A stretch of 38,290 bases of DNA from the NCBI GenBank assembly GCA_023145515.1, contig JAGLDP010000004.1:1-38290 (forward strand), read 5' to 3'. The translations under genes were made by a program, and so were the position numbers. The DNA is from Bacteroidales bacterium (GTDB lineage: Bacteria; Bacteroidota; Bacteroidia; Bacteroidales; UBA12481). Of the stretch, positions 16,799 through 24,915 are shown one piece after another (position 1 is the first letter of the stretch; every line of letters starts with the position of its first letter). A model generated the notes under the pieces. The model saw only the letters and a program-made list of their open reading frames with translations. It was not told the origin of the DNA and did not search any database.

Positions 16799-18505
16799 TT
16801 AATCATCTTCCAATGTTGAAGTGTCGCCGATTTCTTCGCCCCATTCTTTTGCGTGCAGCAGGCGGCGCATGATTTTTCCACTTCTTGTTTTCGGTAGTTT
16901 ATCCATGTATTCGATCTCCTGAGGCATGGCCAGGGGAGAAAGTTTCTTGCGGATGAAGTTCATGATTTTGAGCTCAAGCATGTCGCTGGCTTCGAATCCT
17001 GGATTAAGCGTGACAAAAGCTTTTACCACCTCCATGTTTACTTCATCTGGTTTAGCAACAACGGCAGATTCTGCTACTGCTTCGTGTTCAAGAAGGGCTG
17101 ATTCTACTTCAAACGGACTAACCAGGTGTCCCCCTGTATTTATCACATCGTCATCCCGACCAATAAACCAAAAGTATCCATCCTTATCGATCGTGGATTT
17201 ATCTCCTGAAAGATACCATCCATCTTTGAATTTCTTTTGGAAAGTCTCTTCATTATTCCAATAAGTACGCATACATGCTGGCCAATCTGGTTTGAAAGCG
17301 ATCAAGCCTGATTTATTGGGTTCTGTTATGGGTTCAAAAGTTTTGTCATCTAGTAGGGCAACAGTAAGTCCGGGGAAGGCTTTGCCCATTGATCCTGGCT
17401 TAACCTTCATGCCAGGGTAGTTAGTGATCATCATAGATCCGGTTTCTGTTTGCCAGTATGTATCGAAGAAAGGCTTTCCGAATACTTTTTCCGACCAGAT
17501 TACAGCTTCGGCGTTTAGTGGCTCACCAACTGATGCCAGATGTCGCAAGCTTGACAAATTGTGGTTTTTGATAATATCATCACCAGCTTTCATGAGTGAT
17601 CTGATGGCAGTTGGGGCAGAGTACCACATGGTAACTTTATGTCTGTCCATAAAAGCATACCAAGCCTCGGCCGAGAACCCTGAATCCATTACACAAAGTG
17701 TTATGCCAAGGCTCCAGGGACCGATTATTCCATAAGAAGTACCAGTAACCCAACCCGGATCAGCGGTGCACCAGTAAATATCATCGGGTTGCAGGTCAAG
17801 AACCCATTTGGTGGTCAGGTATTGAGAGATCAGGGAATAATGAACGTGTTTAACGCCTTTGGGCTGACCAGTGGTGCCTGATGTATAGTGCAATAGTGAG
17901 TGTGATTCGGCTTTAGTTGGAAAGATATCGAACTTCTCAACGGGCTCTGCCTCCAGCATTGAAAAGGCAATTTCCTTTTCACGCAGGGGTTTCTTTCCGT
18001 CGTAATCAATAATAATAATATGCTCAAGATGAGGTAGTCTGTCGAGGATCTTCTGGACTTTTCCAGCATGTTTTTTCTGGGTGATAATTGCTTTGGTTCC
18101 AGCATTATCGAGTCTGACGAAAAGTGATTCGTCGCCAAAAGCCGAAAAGAGAGGTTGGGCTACTGCTCCGATTTTGAGGATTCCTAAGAAGCCGATATAT
18201 AGCTCTGGGGCTTTATCCATAAACAGACACACACGATCGTTGTCTACGATTCCCTGCTTGCGAAGAAAGTCTCCGATAGTATTACTATAGAGCCGGATAT
18301 CGTTAAATGTGAATGTTTTTAAGTTTTCTTTTGTCCGGCCTTCCCAGATCATGGCTGTTTTATCAGCCATCCCTTTGTCACAAATCCGGTCTGAGCAGTA
18401 CCAGCCGATGTTAATTACATCGCCTTTTTTGTATTCTAACTCCTGTTCTGCTAATGACCAGCTGAAGTTTTTGACGCGTTCGTCGTAGGATCCGATATTT
18501 GACAT
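16799..18505 (-). CDS. AMP-forming acetate/acyl-CoA ligase (AcsA-like)
   Basis: A 568-residue ANL-superfamily ligase that activates a carboxylate as acyl-AMP and transfers it to CoA or another thiol. Motifs: LHYTSGTTGQPKGV (P-loop), WCTADPGWVTGTSYGI, FDTYWQTETGSMM, GWYLSGDKSTIDKDGYFWFIGRDDD and the catalytic lysine region LPKTRSGKIMRRLL. Overall it is very like Bacillus AcsA acetyl-CoA synthetase, so acetate or another short acid is the best substrate guess. Its position directly upstream of a carrier protein and an alpha-oxoamine synthase raises the alternative that it loads the carrier, as acyl-ACP synthetases do in bacterial sphingolipid clusters. It follows kbl by 68 bases. Confidence 0.88.
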   Translation of the reverse strand: MSNIGSYDERVKNFSWSLAEQELEYKKGDVINIGWYCSDRICDKGMADKTAMIWEGRTKENLKTFTFNDIRLYSNTIGDFLRKQGIVDNDRVCLFMDKAPELYIGFLGILKIGAVAQPLFSAFGDESLFVRLDNAGTKAIITQKKHAGKVQKILDRLPHLEHIIIIDYDGKKPLREKEIAFSMLEAEPVEKFDIFPTKAESHSLLHYTSGTTGQPKGVKHVHYSLISQYLTTKWVLDLQPDDIYWCTADPGWVTGTSYGIIGPWSLGITLCVMDSGFSAEAWYAFMDRHKVTMWYSAPTAIRSLMKAGDDIIKNHNLSSLRHLASVGEPLNAEAVIWSEKVFGKPFFDTYWQTETGSMMITNYPGMKVKPGSMGKAFPGLTVALLDDKTFEPITEPNKSGLIAFKPDWPACMRTYWNNEETFQKKFKDGWYLSGDKSTIDKDGYFWFIGRDDDVINTGGHLVSPFEVESALLEHEAVAESAVVAKPDEVNMEVVKAFVTLNPGFEASDMLELKIMNFIRKKLSPLAMPQEIEYMDKLPKTRSGKIMRRLLHAKEWGEEIGDTSTLEDD

Positions 18506-18573
18506 ATATGATACATTTATTGATTAGTAGGAAACCAATAAAGATATCAAGTTTTGGGATAAAAAAAAGGGAT

Positions 18574-19755
18574 TTATTTCATGTCGTTTGCGACCTTCTG
18601 GAAGGCTTCTATTGCTTTGTCGAGGTGTTCTTTTTTATGAGCGGCGCTTATTTGGACTCTTATGCGGGCTTCTCCTTGGGGGACTACCGGGAAGTAGAAG
18701 CCTATGACGTAAATGCCTTCTTCTAATAGACGTGCGGCCATTTCCTGGGCTACTTTTGCATCATAGAGCATTACTGCGCAGATGGCAGATTGGGTGGGCT
18801 TGATATCGAAGCCGTTTTCAATCATCTTATCGGTAAAATACCGGGTGTTTTCTCGCAGGGTTGCAAGTCTGTCAGTACCCGCCTCCATCATTTTCATTAC
18901 CTCAACACCGGCTGCTGCAACCATTGGCGGAATGGAATTAGAGAATAGGTAGGGGCGAGAACGCTGGCGTAGCATATCGATAATTTCTTTTTTGCCGGTA
19001 GTAAATCCACCGATGGCGCCACCAAAAGCTTTTCCAAGTGTACCAGAAATGATTTCCACCTTACCCAGAAGGTTGAAGTGCTCAGTTGTTCCTCTTCCGG
19101 TTTCACCGATCACACCAGCTGAATGAGATTCATCAACCATCACCATAGCATCATATTTTTCTGCCAGCTCCATGATTTTGTCAAGTGGTGCCACATTACC
19201 ATCCATTGAGAATACACCGTCGGTTACAATAATCCTGAATCGCTGTGGTTGTGCCTGGATAAGCTGATCTTCAAGGTCTTCCAGGTCGGCATTGGTGTAA
19301 CGGAAGCGTTTTGCCTTACACAGACGTACGCCGTCGATTATAGAGGCATGGTTAAGAGAGTCAGAAATTATTGCATCCTCATTAGTGAGCAAAGGCTCAA
19401 AAACTCCTCCGTTAGCATCGAAGGCAGCTGCATACAGAATGGTATCTTCGGTTCCAAAGAAATCGGATATTCTTTGCTCAAGTTCTTTGTGAATATCAGT
19501 TGTTCCACAGATAAAGCGGACAGACGACATCCCGTAGCCATGTGAGTCGAGGGTTTTCCTGACTACCTCCTTCAATTCAGGACTATTTGATAAGCCCAGG
19601 TAATTATTGGCACAAAAATTCAGTACTTTTTTTCCATCGCTGGTGGTTATTTCAGGACCTTGCGGACTGATCAAAGTCCGTTCGTTTTTATATAAGCCTG
19701 CTGACTCAATGTCGTTTAGCTGGCTTTGTAAGTGTGATTTAAATCTTTTGTACAT
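18574..19755 (-). CDS. kbl: 2-amino-3-ketobutyrate CoA ligase (glycine C-acetyltransferase)
   Basis: A 393-residue alpha-oxoamine synthase that cleaves 2-amino-3-oxobutyrate with CoA into glycine and acetyl-CoA. PLP motifs are VDESHSAG (D208, H211) and K242 in GTLGKAFGG. The length matches E. coli Kbl. I choose the ATG at 19755 because GGAGGAG sits a few bases before it; the ATG at 19773 would only add six residues and overlaps that site. It diverges from an L-threonine dehydrogenase gene at 19942, the enzyme that makes its substrate, so the pair forms the threonine degradation pathway. It may also lead the ligase-ACP-synthase gene group downstream. Confidence 0.92.
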   Translation of the reverse strand: MYKRFKSHLQSQLNDIESAGLYKNERTLISPQGPEITTSDGKKVLNFCANNYLGLSNSPELKEVVRKTLDSHGYGMSSVRFICGTTDIHKELEQRISDFFGTEDTILYAAAFDANGGVFEPLLTNEDAIISDSLNHASIIDGVRLCKAKRFRYTNADLEDLEDQLIQAQPQRFRIIVTDGVFSMDGNVAPLDKIMELAEKYDAMVMVDESHSAGVIGETGRGTTEHFNLLGKVEIISGTLGKAFGGAIGGFTTGKKEIIDMLRQRSRPYLFSNSIPPMVAAAGVEVMKMMEAGTDRLATLRENTRYFTDKMIENGFDIKPTQSAICAVMLYDAKVAQEMAARLLEEGIYVIGFYFPVVPQGEARIRVQISAAHKKEHLDKAIEAFQKVANDMK

Positions 19756-19783
19756 ATCTCCTCCGATTTTCATTTTCAGCCCT

Positions 19784-19791
19784 CAAAAGTA
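19784..19791 (-). promoter_or_regulatory. Candidate -7 box for kbl
   Basis: On the minus strand TACTTTTG matches TAnnTTTG exactly, 29 bases before the chosen kbl ATG. No good TTTG lies 19-21 bases further upstream, so only the -7 element is supported. A start site near 19778 would place the GGAGGAG ribosome-binding site in a short leader. Confidence 0.45.
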
Positions 19792-19866
19792 TCATTTTGG
19801 TCTGAAAGAGGGAGTTTTATCCTCTATATTTTTTAATGATTTTTGTCAATATATATGGATTTAGAA

Positions 19867-19897
19867 ATTGGGAAGTTTGTCTGAAAGTATAACTTTG
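19867..19897 (+). promoter_or_regulatory. Candidate promoter for L-threonine dehydrogenase
   Basis: ATTG at 19867-19870, a 19-base spacer and TAACTTTG at 19890-19897 fit the TTTG/TAnnTTTG promoter with one mismatch. Transcription would begin near 19903, before the ATG at 19942. This argues against the TTG at 19900 as start. Confidence 0.55.
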
Positions 19898-19941
19898 TTT
19901 TGACCTTTGAAGATTGTAAATCTAAACACAAGAAAAATAGC

Positions 19942-20904
19942 ATGAAAAATATACTGATAACGGGTTCCGGAGGACAAATTGGATCAGAGCTTACCCTAGA
20001 ACTGCGTAGCCGCTTAGGAGGCTCTCATGTTGTGGCAAGTGATAAACGTGAAATTACTGAGGGTGCTTTATTTGAAACAGGACCTGTAGAGGTGGCTGAT
20101 GTCACAAATGCTAAAGAGATTGCCGGGTTGGTGAAAAAGTACAATATTGACACTATCTACCATCTAGCTGCTGTTCTTTCTGCCGTTGGTGAGGCCAAGC
20201 CTCAGTTAGCCTGGGATATTGGAGTTAATGGATTATACAATATTCTTGAAGTGGCCCGTGAGCAAAAGTGTGCCGTTTTCTTTCCAAGTTCCATCGGAGC
20301 TTTTGGTCCGAGTACTCCTTTAGATAATACTCCCCAGGATACCATTCAGCGTCCGGTTTCCATGTACGGGGTAACTAAGGTAAGCGGTGAAATGTTGTGT
20401 GATTATTATGCCCAGCGTTTTGATGTAGATGCGAGGGGAGTTCGTTTTCCCGGAATCATTTCCAACGGAACTCTACCTGGAGGAGGGACTACCGATTATG
20501 CCGTTGAAATTTTTTATGCTGCTGTTAAAACCAAGCATTTTGTTTGTCCCTTAGAGGCCGGCACCTTTTTGGATATGATGTATATGCCTGATGCGATCAA
20601 GGCAGCCATCAATGTGATGGAAGCTGATCCCAAGAAGCTAAAGCATCGCAATGCCTTCAATGTTACATCGATGAGTTTTGATCCTGAGATACTTTATGCT
20701 GAGATCAGGAAGCATATTCCTGACTTCAAGATGGAGTATCAGCCTGATCCGGTGAAGATGCGTATTGCAAATTCATGGCCGAACAAGATGGACGATAGTT
20801 GTGCTCGTGAAGAGTGGGGGTGGAATCCTGAGTTTGATCTGGATAAGATGACAAGGGATATGATTCAAGTTATAAGGAAGAAGTTTGAGATGGGGTTGAT
20901 TTAG
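19942..20904 (+). CDS. L-threonine 3-dehydrogenase, SDR/epimerase type
   Basis: A 320-residue extended short-chain dehydrogenase that oxidises L-threonine to 2-amino-3-oxobutyrate with NAD. The Rossmann loop is GSGGQIG (residues 8-14). SSIGAFGP carries the catalytic Ser, and Y145-x3-K149 lies in SMYGVTKVSGE. The segment GVRFPGIISNGTLPGGGTTDYAVEIF matches epimerase-type threonine dehydrogenases known from Bacteroidota (Flavobacterium). This is not the zinc-dependent Tdh of E. coli. The start at 19942 begins directly with MKNILITG. It is divergent from kbl, the next enzyme of the pathway, with a good promoter between them. Confidence 0.9.
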   Translation: MKNILITGSGGQIGSELTLELRSRLGGSHVVASDKREITEGALFETGPVEVADVTNAKEIAGLVKKYNIDTIYHLAAVLSAVGEAKPQLAWDIGVNGLYNILEVAREQKCAVFFPSSIGAFGPSTPLDNTPQDTIQRPVSMYGVTKVSGEMLCDYYAQRFDVDARGVRFPGIISNGTLPGGGTTDYAVEIFYAAVKTKHFVCPLEAGTFLDMMYMPDAIKAAINVMEADPKKLKHRNAFNVTSMSFDPEILYAEIRKHIPDFKMEYQPDPVKMRIANSWPNKMDDSCAREEWGWNPEFDLDKMTRDMIQVIRKKFEMGLI

Positions 20905-20907
20905 TTC

Positions 20908-20970
20908 AGTCAATAGTCAATAGTTTTTCGTCGTTTGTCATTCGTCATTCGTCTTTCGGAAGAGCTCAGA
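20908..20970. repeat. Heptamer array (AGTCAAT, CGTCATT, CGTCTTT units)
   Basis: Nine consecutive 7-base units after the tdh stop: AGTCAAT twice, AGTTTTT, CGTCGTT, TGTCATT, CGTCATT, CGTCTTT, CGGAAGA, GCTCAGA. The last four closely match 23515-23542. A short second run (TTAGGTA, TTGGGTA, TTAGGTG) lies at 21005-21025. The rest of this 153-base gap shows nothing else. Confidence 0.85.
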
Positions 20971-21057
20971 TCCATTTCTTTACAGGGACAAGATTTCTGT
21001 TTTTTTAGGTATTGGGTATTAGGTGCTAGTTTAAAAAGTTGCGTAGATAGTCTCGGC

Positions 21058-22239
21058 TTAAAACTTCACAAATTTATATCTGATAAGTATTGGATTGTCT
21101 TCTTCCGTTATTTGTTCGGATTGCCTGAAGCCTGGGATTTTAGTGCGCAATTTTTTTTTGTCTGATGCGCTAAGGCCATTCAGGTAGCTTACCCATCTGT
21201 AAGCTTCAATGCTTGAGTACCGATACTCTTCATCAGCCCATTGGGGTAGTGGGATGGGCATTTGATGATACAGGCCGATCCCTGTTGAGTCAGCAGGTAA
21301 AATCAGTTTGTTTTTTGATTGGTGGTTGATGATAATGAGGGCCTTAGGGATAAAACTGAAGTCTGCTGAAATGGAGATATCCATTTTTGTATTAGTGATG
21401 TTTCGGAGACTCAGGATTTTATCCTCCAATTGGAAAAACTCTTCAATGTATTCATTACTCAGATATTTGGCGCTGTCAAGGTTGTCTTCTCCAAAATCGA
21501 ATCGGTACAAAATTTCCACCGTATCACCAGCTATTTGGTAGATAGAATAGTCACCCATTTTGGAGTAGTAGACAAAATTTTTGTGATGACTCGGAATAAA
21601 TCCTGCAACCATATCCGTTCCTAGAGCATCCATGTAATGGAAAAGACTATCAGTTACTTCTCCATATTTATTGACCAGCCAAAGTTCAAAATGTTGGTCG
21701 ATAACTCCGATGTAACCCATACGGCCCCCGTGCATTCCGTACAGAGTGTCGTTGATTTTACCAAAGATATGTCCGAAGGCTTTAACTTTAAATTCCTTTG
21801 ATAATGAGCCATCCAAATGATAATGAATTGCAACGTTTCGTCTGGTATCATAAACCAGAATCTCCTTTTCAGGTCTTAGAATTGAAAATCCAAAAGGATA
21901 AATATATTCCCCCGGACCTTTGCCAATATTGCCTATGAAGTGACTAAAGCTACCGTCTATGTTGAAAGCCTTTATTCGCTGGTTGGTCCTTTCGATGATA
22001 ATTAGGTAATCATCGATTTGATCCACTTGTGCAACATAACTGATGAGACTTTTATCAGTGGTTTCCAGAGGCACAATGGAAACATCAGTGATGATATCAT
22101 CCAGATTTAACAGAATATCTGGAACAGTGGATAGGTCAACGATGTAGGTTTTGTCATGTAAGCTTGACTTTTCTGTTGAAATACAAGAATTAGTGAATAG
22201 CAGAAGGAAGGATAGAATGACAAGTATTAGTGTTCTCAT
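21058..22239 (-). CDS. Six-bladed beta-propeller lipoprotein (copy 1 of tandem three)
   Basis: A 393-residue predicted lipoprotein. The signal peptide MRTLILVILSFLLLFTNSC ends in a lipobox with C19. The mature part has the repeats and the signature GNIGKGPGEYIYPFGF of the Bacteroidota six-bladed beta-propeller (DUF5128-like) family, and the characteristic C-terminal EEDNPILIRYKF. Function of the family is not established; propellers of this kind are often found as tandem paralogues near polysaccharide or peptide uptake and turnover genes. It lies 51 bases after its paralogue at 22291-23481 and is probably the last gene of that group. Confidence 0.85.
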   Translation of the reverse strand: MRTLILVILSFLLLFTNSCISTEKSSLHDKTYIVDLSTVPDILLNLDDIITDVSIVPLETTDKSLISYVAQVDQIDDYLIIIERTNQRIKAFNIDGSFSHFIGNIGKGPGEYIYPFGFSILRPEKEILVYDTRRNVAIHYHLDGSLSKEFKVKAFGHIFGKINDTLYGMHGGRMGYIGVIDQHFELWLVNKYGEVTDSLFHYMDALGTDMVAGFIPSHHKNFVYYSKMGDYSIYQIAGDTVEILYRFDFGEDNLDSAKYLSNEYIEEFFQLEDKILSLRNITNTKMDISISADFSFIPKALIIINHQSKNKLILPADSTGIGLYHQMPIPLPQWADEEYRYSSIEAYRWVSYLNGLSASDKKKLRTKIPGFRQSEQITEEDNPILIRYKFVKF

Positions 22240-22259
22240 TTTTTGTTTTGTTTGGTATG

Positions 22260-22278
22260 GGGCGACGGCTATTCGCCC
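22260..22278. repeat. Short hairpin GGGCGA/TCGCCC in the propeller gap
   Basis: Six-base perfect arms around a 7-base loop, between two propeller genes. Similar GGGCGA...TCGCCC palindromes are interspersed in related genomes as far as I recall. Only one copy is in this window, so the repeat status here is weak. Confidence 0.45.
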
Positions 22279-22290
22279 TTACTTTAACCT

Positions 22291-23481
22291 TTAGAAGTCT
22301 TTTACTTTGTAAAGTACTAACACTGGGTTGTCGTCTTCTTTTAAGTTTTTTAGTTTATTGAAGCCTTTTGATTTTGATAAGGCATCTTTTTGGACTTCTG
22401 TCAGAGCCTCGATTGTTTCCAGCATATCAATTGCGTCTTTTCTGTGGTAGAAATATTCTCCTGAGGCGTTTGGTCCAAAACTTATTGGGATACCATGGTA
22501 TTCTCCAATGTTTTGATTTTTATTCCAGAAAATTGATTTTTGGTTTCCGGTTTTCCGGTTAATCATCCTATATCCCCATTCTTTTGAATCAATATTTGGA
22601 GCCCAAAACAAGATTGTGTTGGCATTTACAACGAGGTGATCCAAATCACAAAAACCGTCCAAATTGCTATCAGCATCACTTGATTTCATGAAGCTTTCGT
22701 CACTTAATTTGGTTGTATCGATGGAATGATCCAAATAATCGAAGCTATATTTCTTTTCGAAATGGTTTTCCGGACCAACCTGGTATATATCATATGCATA
22801 GGCCAGGTTGATATAGTATTCCCCGGGATTAGCAGGTCCTGTAAAATCTGTTGCGGTAACTCCTGAAGGGAAGGCATATTTGAATGGCTTATACTGTTCA
22901 ATCTTTTCTCCTTTACTGTTGATTATTACCATTTCAAACAGACTGGAGTCCTGAACATAGGCCCGGTTCATTCTACCCATATAGCAGGCGAATTCTGTGG
23001 AGCTTACGGGTACAACATCCATCATCATGAATTTTACCGGAATCTCAATAGTTGTCTTTCCATTGAAGTCGTAAACCAGGATTTTTCGGCCATTTGGATC
23101 TGAAATCATAAGCTCTTCTGTTTCGGGCATTAGCCTGATTTCATAAATCCGGACATATTCACCCGGTCCTTTACCTTCTCTTTTGAATGAATTAATGTGA
23201 TTTCCTTGTCGATCGAATATATGAACTGTATTGTTTGAGCTAGCCACAATATGATTTTCTGACATGTCGTATTTTGTTCTTGAAGCAAGAAAGCAATCTT
23301 CATTAGTTTCCAACGGTATGAACGTAATTTCGTTTATCCATTCTTCAGCCGAGGATGGGGGATTGACGGATTCATGCAGATTGATTGGGATTACTTCATC
23401 TATTGAGGCTGATTTTTGAGTTTGGCTACAAGCCGAGAGAAGCAGTAGAAAATAGAAAGTAAGGATTAGGTAGGTTTTCAT
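22291..23481 (-). CDS. Six-bladed beta-propeller lipoprotein (copy 2)
   Basis: A 396-residue paralogue of its two neighbours. The signal peptide MKTYLILTFYFLLLLSAC gives lipidation at C18. KREGKGPGEYVRIYEI is the family signature in the first propeller blades, and the C-terminus is LKEDDNPVLVLYKVKDF. No catalytic motif is visible. It is flanked by a heptamer array upstream (23501-23542) and a small hairpin downstream (22260-22278). Divergence between the three copies is large apart from these motifs, so the duplication is old. Confidence 0.85.
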   Translation of the reverse strand: MKTYLILTFYFLLLLSACSQTQKSASIDEVIPINLHESVNPPSSAEEWINEITFIPLETNEDCFLASRTKYDMSENHIVASSNNTVHIFDRQGNHINSFKREGKGPGEYVRIYEIRLMPETEELMISDPNGRKILVYDFNGKTTIEIPVKFMMMDVVPVSSTEFACYMGRMNRAYVQDSSLFEMVIINSKGEKIEQYKPFKYAFPSGVTATDFTGPANPGEYYINLAYAYDIYQVGPENHFEKKYSFDYLDHSIDTTKLSDESFMKSSDADSNLDGFCDLDHLVVNANTILFWAPNIDSKEWGYRMINRKTGNQKSIFWNKNQNIGEYHGIPISFGPNASGEYFYHRKDAIDMLETIEALTEVQKDALSKSKGFNKLKNLKEDDNPVLVLYKVKDF

Positions 23482-23500
23482 GATTCACTTGGTTTAATTT

Positions 23501-23542
23501 CGTCTTTCGTCTTTCGTCATTCGTCATTCGGAAGAGCTCAGT
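23501..23542. repeat. Heptamer array (CGTCTTT, CGTCATT units)
   Basis: Six units: CGTCTTT twice, CGTCATT twice, CGGAAGA, GCTCAGT. It shares the CGTC-type units and the CGGAAGA-GCTCAG end with the array at 20908-20970, in the same orientation. The two arrays bracket propeller copies 1 and 2. Confidence 0.87.
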
Positions 23543-23551
23543 TTTTTGTTT

Positions 23552-24739
23552 TCAGAAGCTTTTGAAATTGTAATAAACCAATACCGGGTTATCGTCTTCT
23601 TTTATGTTTAAGATTTGGTCGAAGCCTTTGATTCGTTTATTGAGTTTATTCTTTTGTTCAGAAGACAATGATTGAATTATTGTATACAGATCAACGGCAT
23701 CATGAATAACTATGAAATTTTCTTTATATGAATCTCTTGGGATATGAATGGGGAAGCTGTGTAAATAGCCCAGGTTTCTGAGGGAGTCTGTTCCGAAGAG
23801 CCTGAGTTGCTGTGTTTTTTTATTTATTAGCATCATACTGGTTTTACGGTCTTTGTAATTTATCAAAGCTAAATCTTTCTTGGTGTTTATCGGATGATCC
23901 ATGTAAGACTTTTTGCCTTGTTTGTTAAGTGCACCGAGGTCTTCTATACCTGGTCCGCTAAGATCGTCAATGCTTGCTGCATGATTACCATAGTCAAGGC
24001 TGAATGCTATTTGGGGCCGACTGGTGTCCTTCAGACTGTATAGGTTGAAGTCGAATTGCATACTGTAGTAAAATGTTCCATCAGGATCAGGCCGTGTGAA
24101 GGGTGCACCAAAAGCAAAGTGCAACCGGGTATTGTGTGGAAATTGTTTGGCAACAATGTTTCCTCCCAAATCCATAAAGATGAGGTCGTGTTTTGTGTCT
24201 ACACTTGTGAAACCGCTCATTTTACTGAGATACAGAGCGATCAGATTGTTGTTTAAAACGACAAAATGACCGGTGGAATTTGGTAATGTAAACTCATTTA
24301 TGAAATTGCCTGCAAAGTTATATTGAATCATTTTCTTTTGCCGGTCATCGGAAATGAGGATGCTCTCTGATCCGGGAACCAGATGCATATTCTTAATCCT
24401 ATTGTATTCTCCGGGCCCTTTACCCTTGTGGCAGAACTTATTTATATATTTCCCTTTCGATGAGAAATGAGAAATGGCCTGATCTTCCCTACTGAGATAG
24501 AAAATGTTTGAATCATCCTGGTCGAGGAGAGAGAATGTACCCAACATGTTTTCCGGAGTGGTTTCCAGCGGGATAACACGGATATCGTTGAGATAACTGC
24601 TTATATCAATTTGCCTGGCTGGCAGTTCATCCAGGTCGATGAAGATTGGTCCGGATATCTGATCTTGTTTTTGGGTGCATGACAGGGAGATGGACAGGAT
24701 AAGGGAAAGGATTGATAGTTGGTTTAGTTTGGTTTTCAT
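23552..24739 (-). CDS. Six-bladed beta-propeller lipoprotein (copy 3)
   Basis: A 395-residue paralogue and the first gene of the tandem group. MKTKLNQLSILSLILSISLSC gives a lipobox at C21. CHKGKGPGEYNRI and the C-terminal IKEDDNPVLVYYNFKSF are the family signatures. A hairpin repeat (24761-24786) sits 21 bases before its ATG in the gap to the divergent acyltransferase-like gene. I find no clear TAnnTTTG box for it. Confidence 0.85.
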   Translation of the reverse strand: MKTKLNQLSILSLILSISLSCTQKQDQISGPIFIDLDELPARQIDISSYLNDIRVIPLETTPENMLGTFSLLDQDDSNIFYLSREDQAISHFSSKGKYINKFCHKGKGPGEYNRIKNMHLVPGSESILISDDRQKKMIQYNFAGNFINEFTLPNSTGHFVVLNNNLIALYLSKMSGFTSVDTKHDLIFMDLGGNIVAKQFPHNTRLHFAFGAPFTRPDPDGTFYYSMQFDFNLYSLKDTSRPQIAFSLDYGNHAASIDDLSGPGIEDLGALNKQGKKSYMDHPINTKKDLALINYKDRKTSMMLINKKTQQLRLFGTDSLRNLGYLHSFPIHIPRDSYKENFIVIHDAVDLYTIIQSLSSEQKNKLNKRIKGFDQILNIKEDDNPVLVYYNFKSF

Positions 24740-24760
24740 TTGTGTTTCCTTTCTTCCAGA

Positions 24761-24786
24761 CCTGTCAGGATTATAGACCTGACAGG
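24761..24786. repeat. Hairpin repeat, second copy of the CCTGTCAGG family
   Basis: Nine-base arms CCTGTCAGG and CCTGACAGG with an 8-base loop. The arms are identical to those at 9169-9201 while the loop differs. It lies in the divergent gap, upstream of propeller copy 3. Confidence 0.75.
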
Positions 24787-24915
24787 ACGCGGGTTAAGTT
24801 TCTGGTTATCAGTACAATAGTTTTGGGGGACAATTTTGACTTCTTGTTATGTAATGATACTCAAAAAAAAGAAATTTATTCACTAATTTACACAGCTTAA
24901 CCAACCATAATTACT

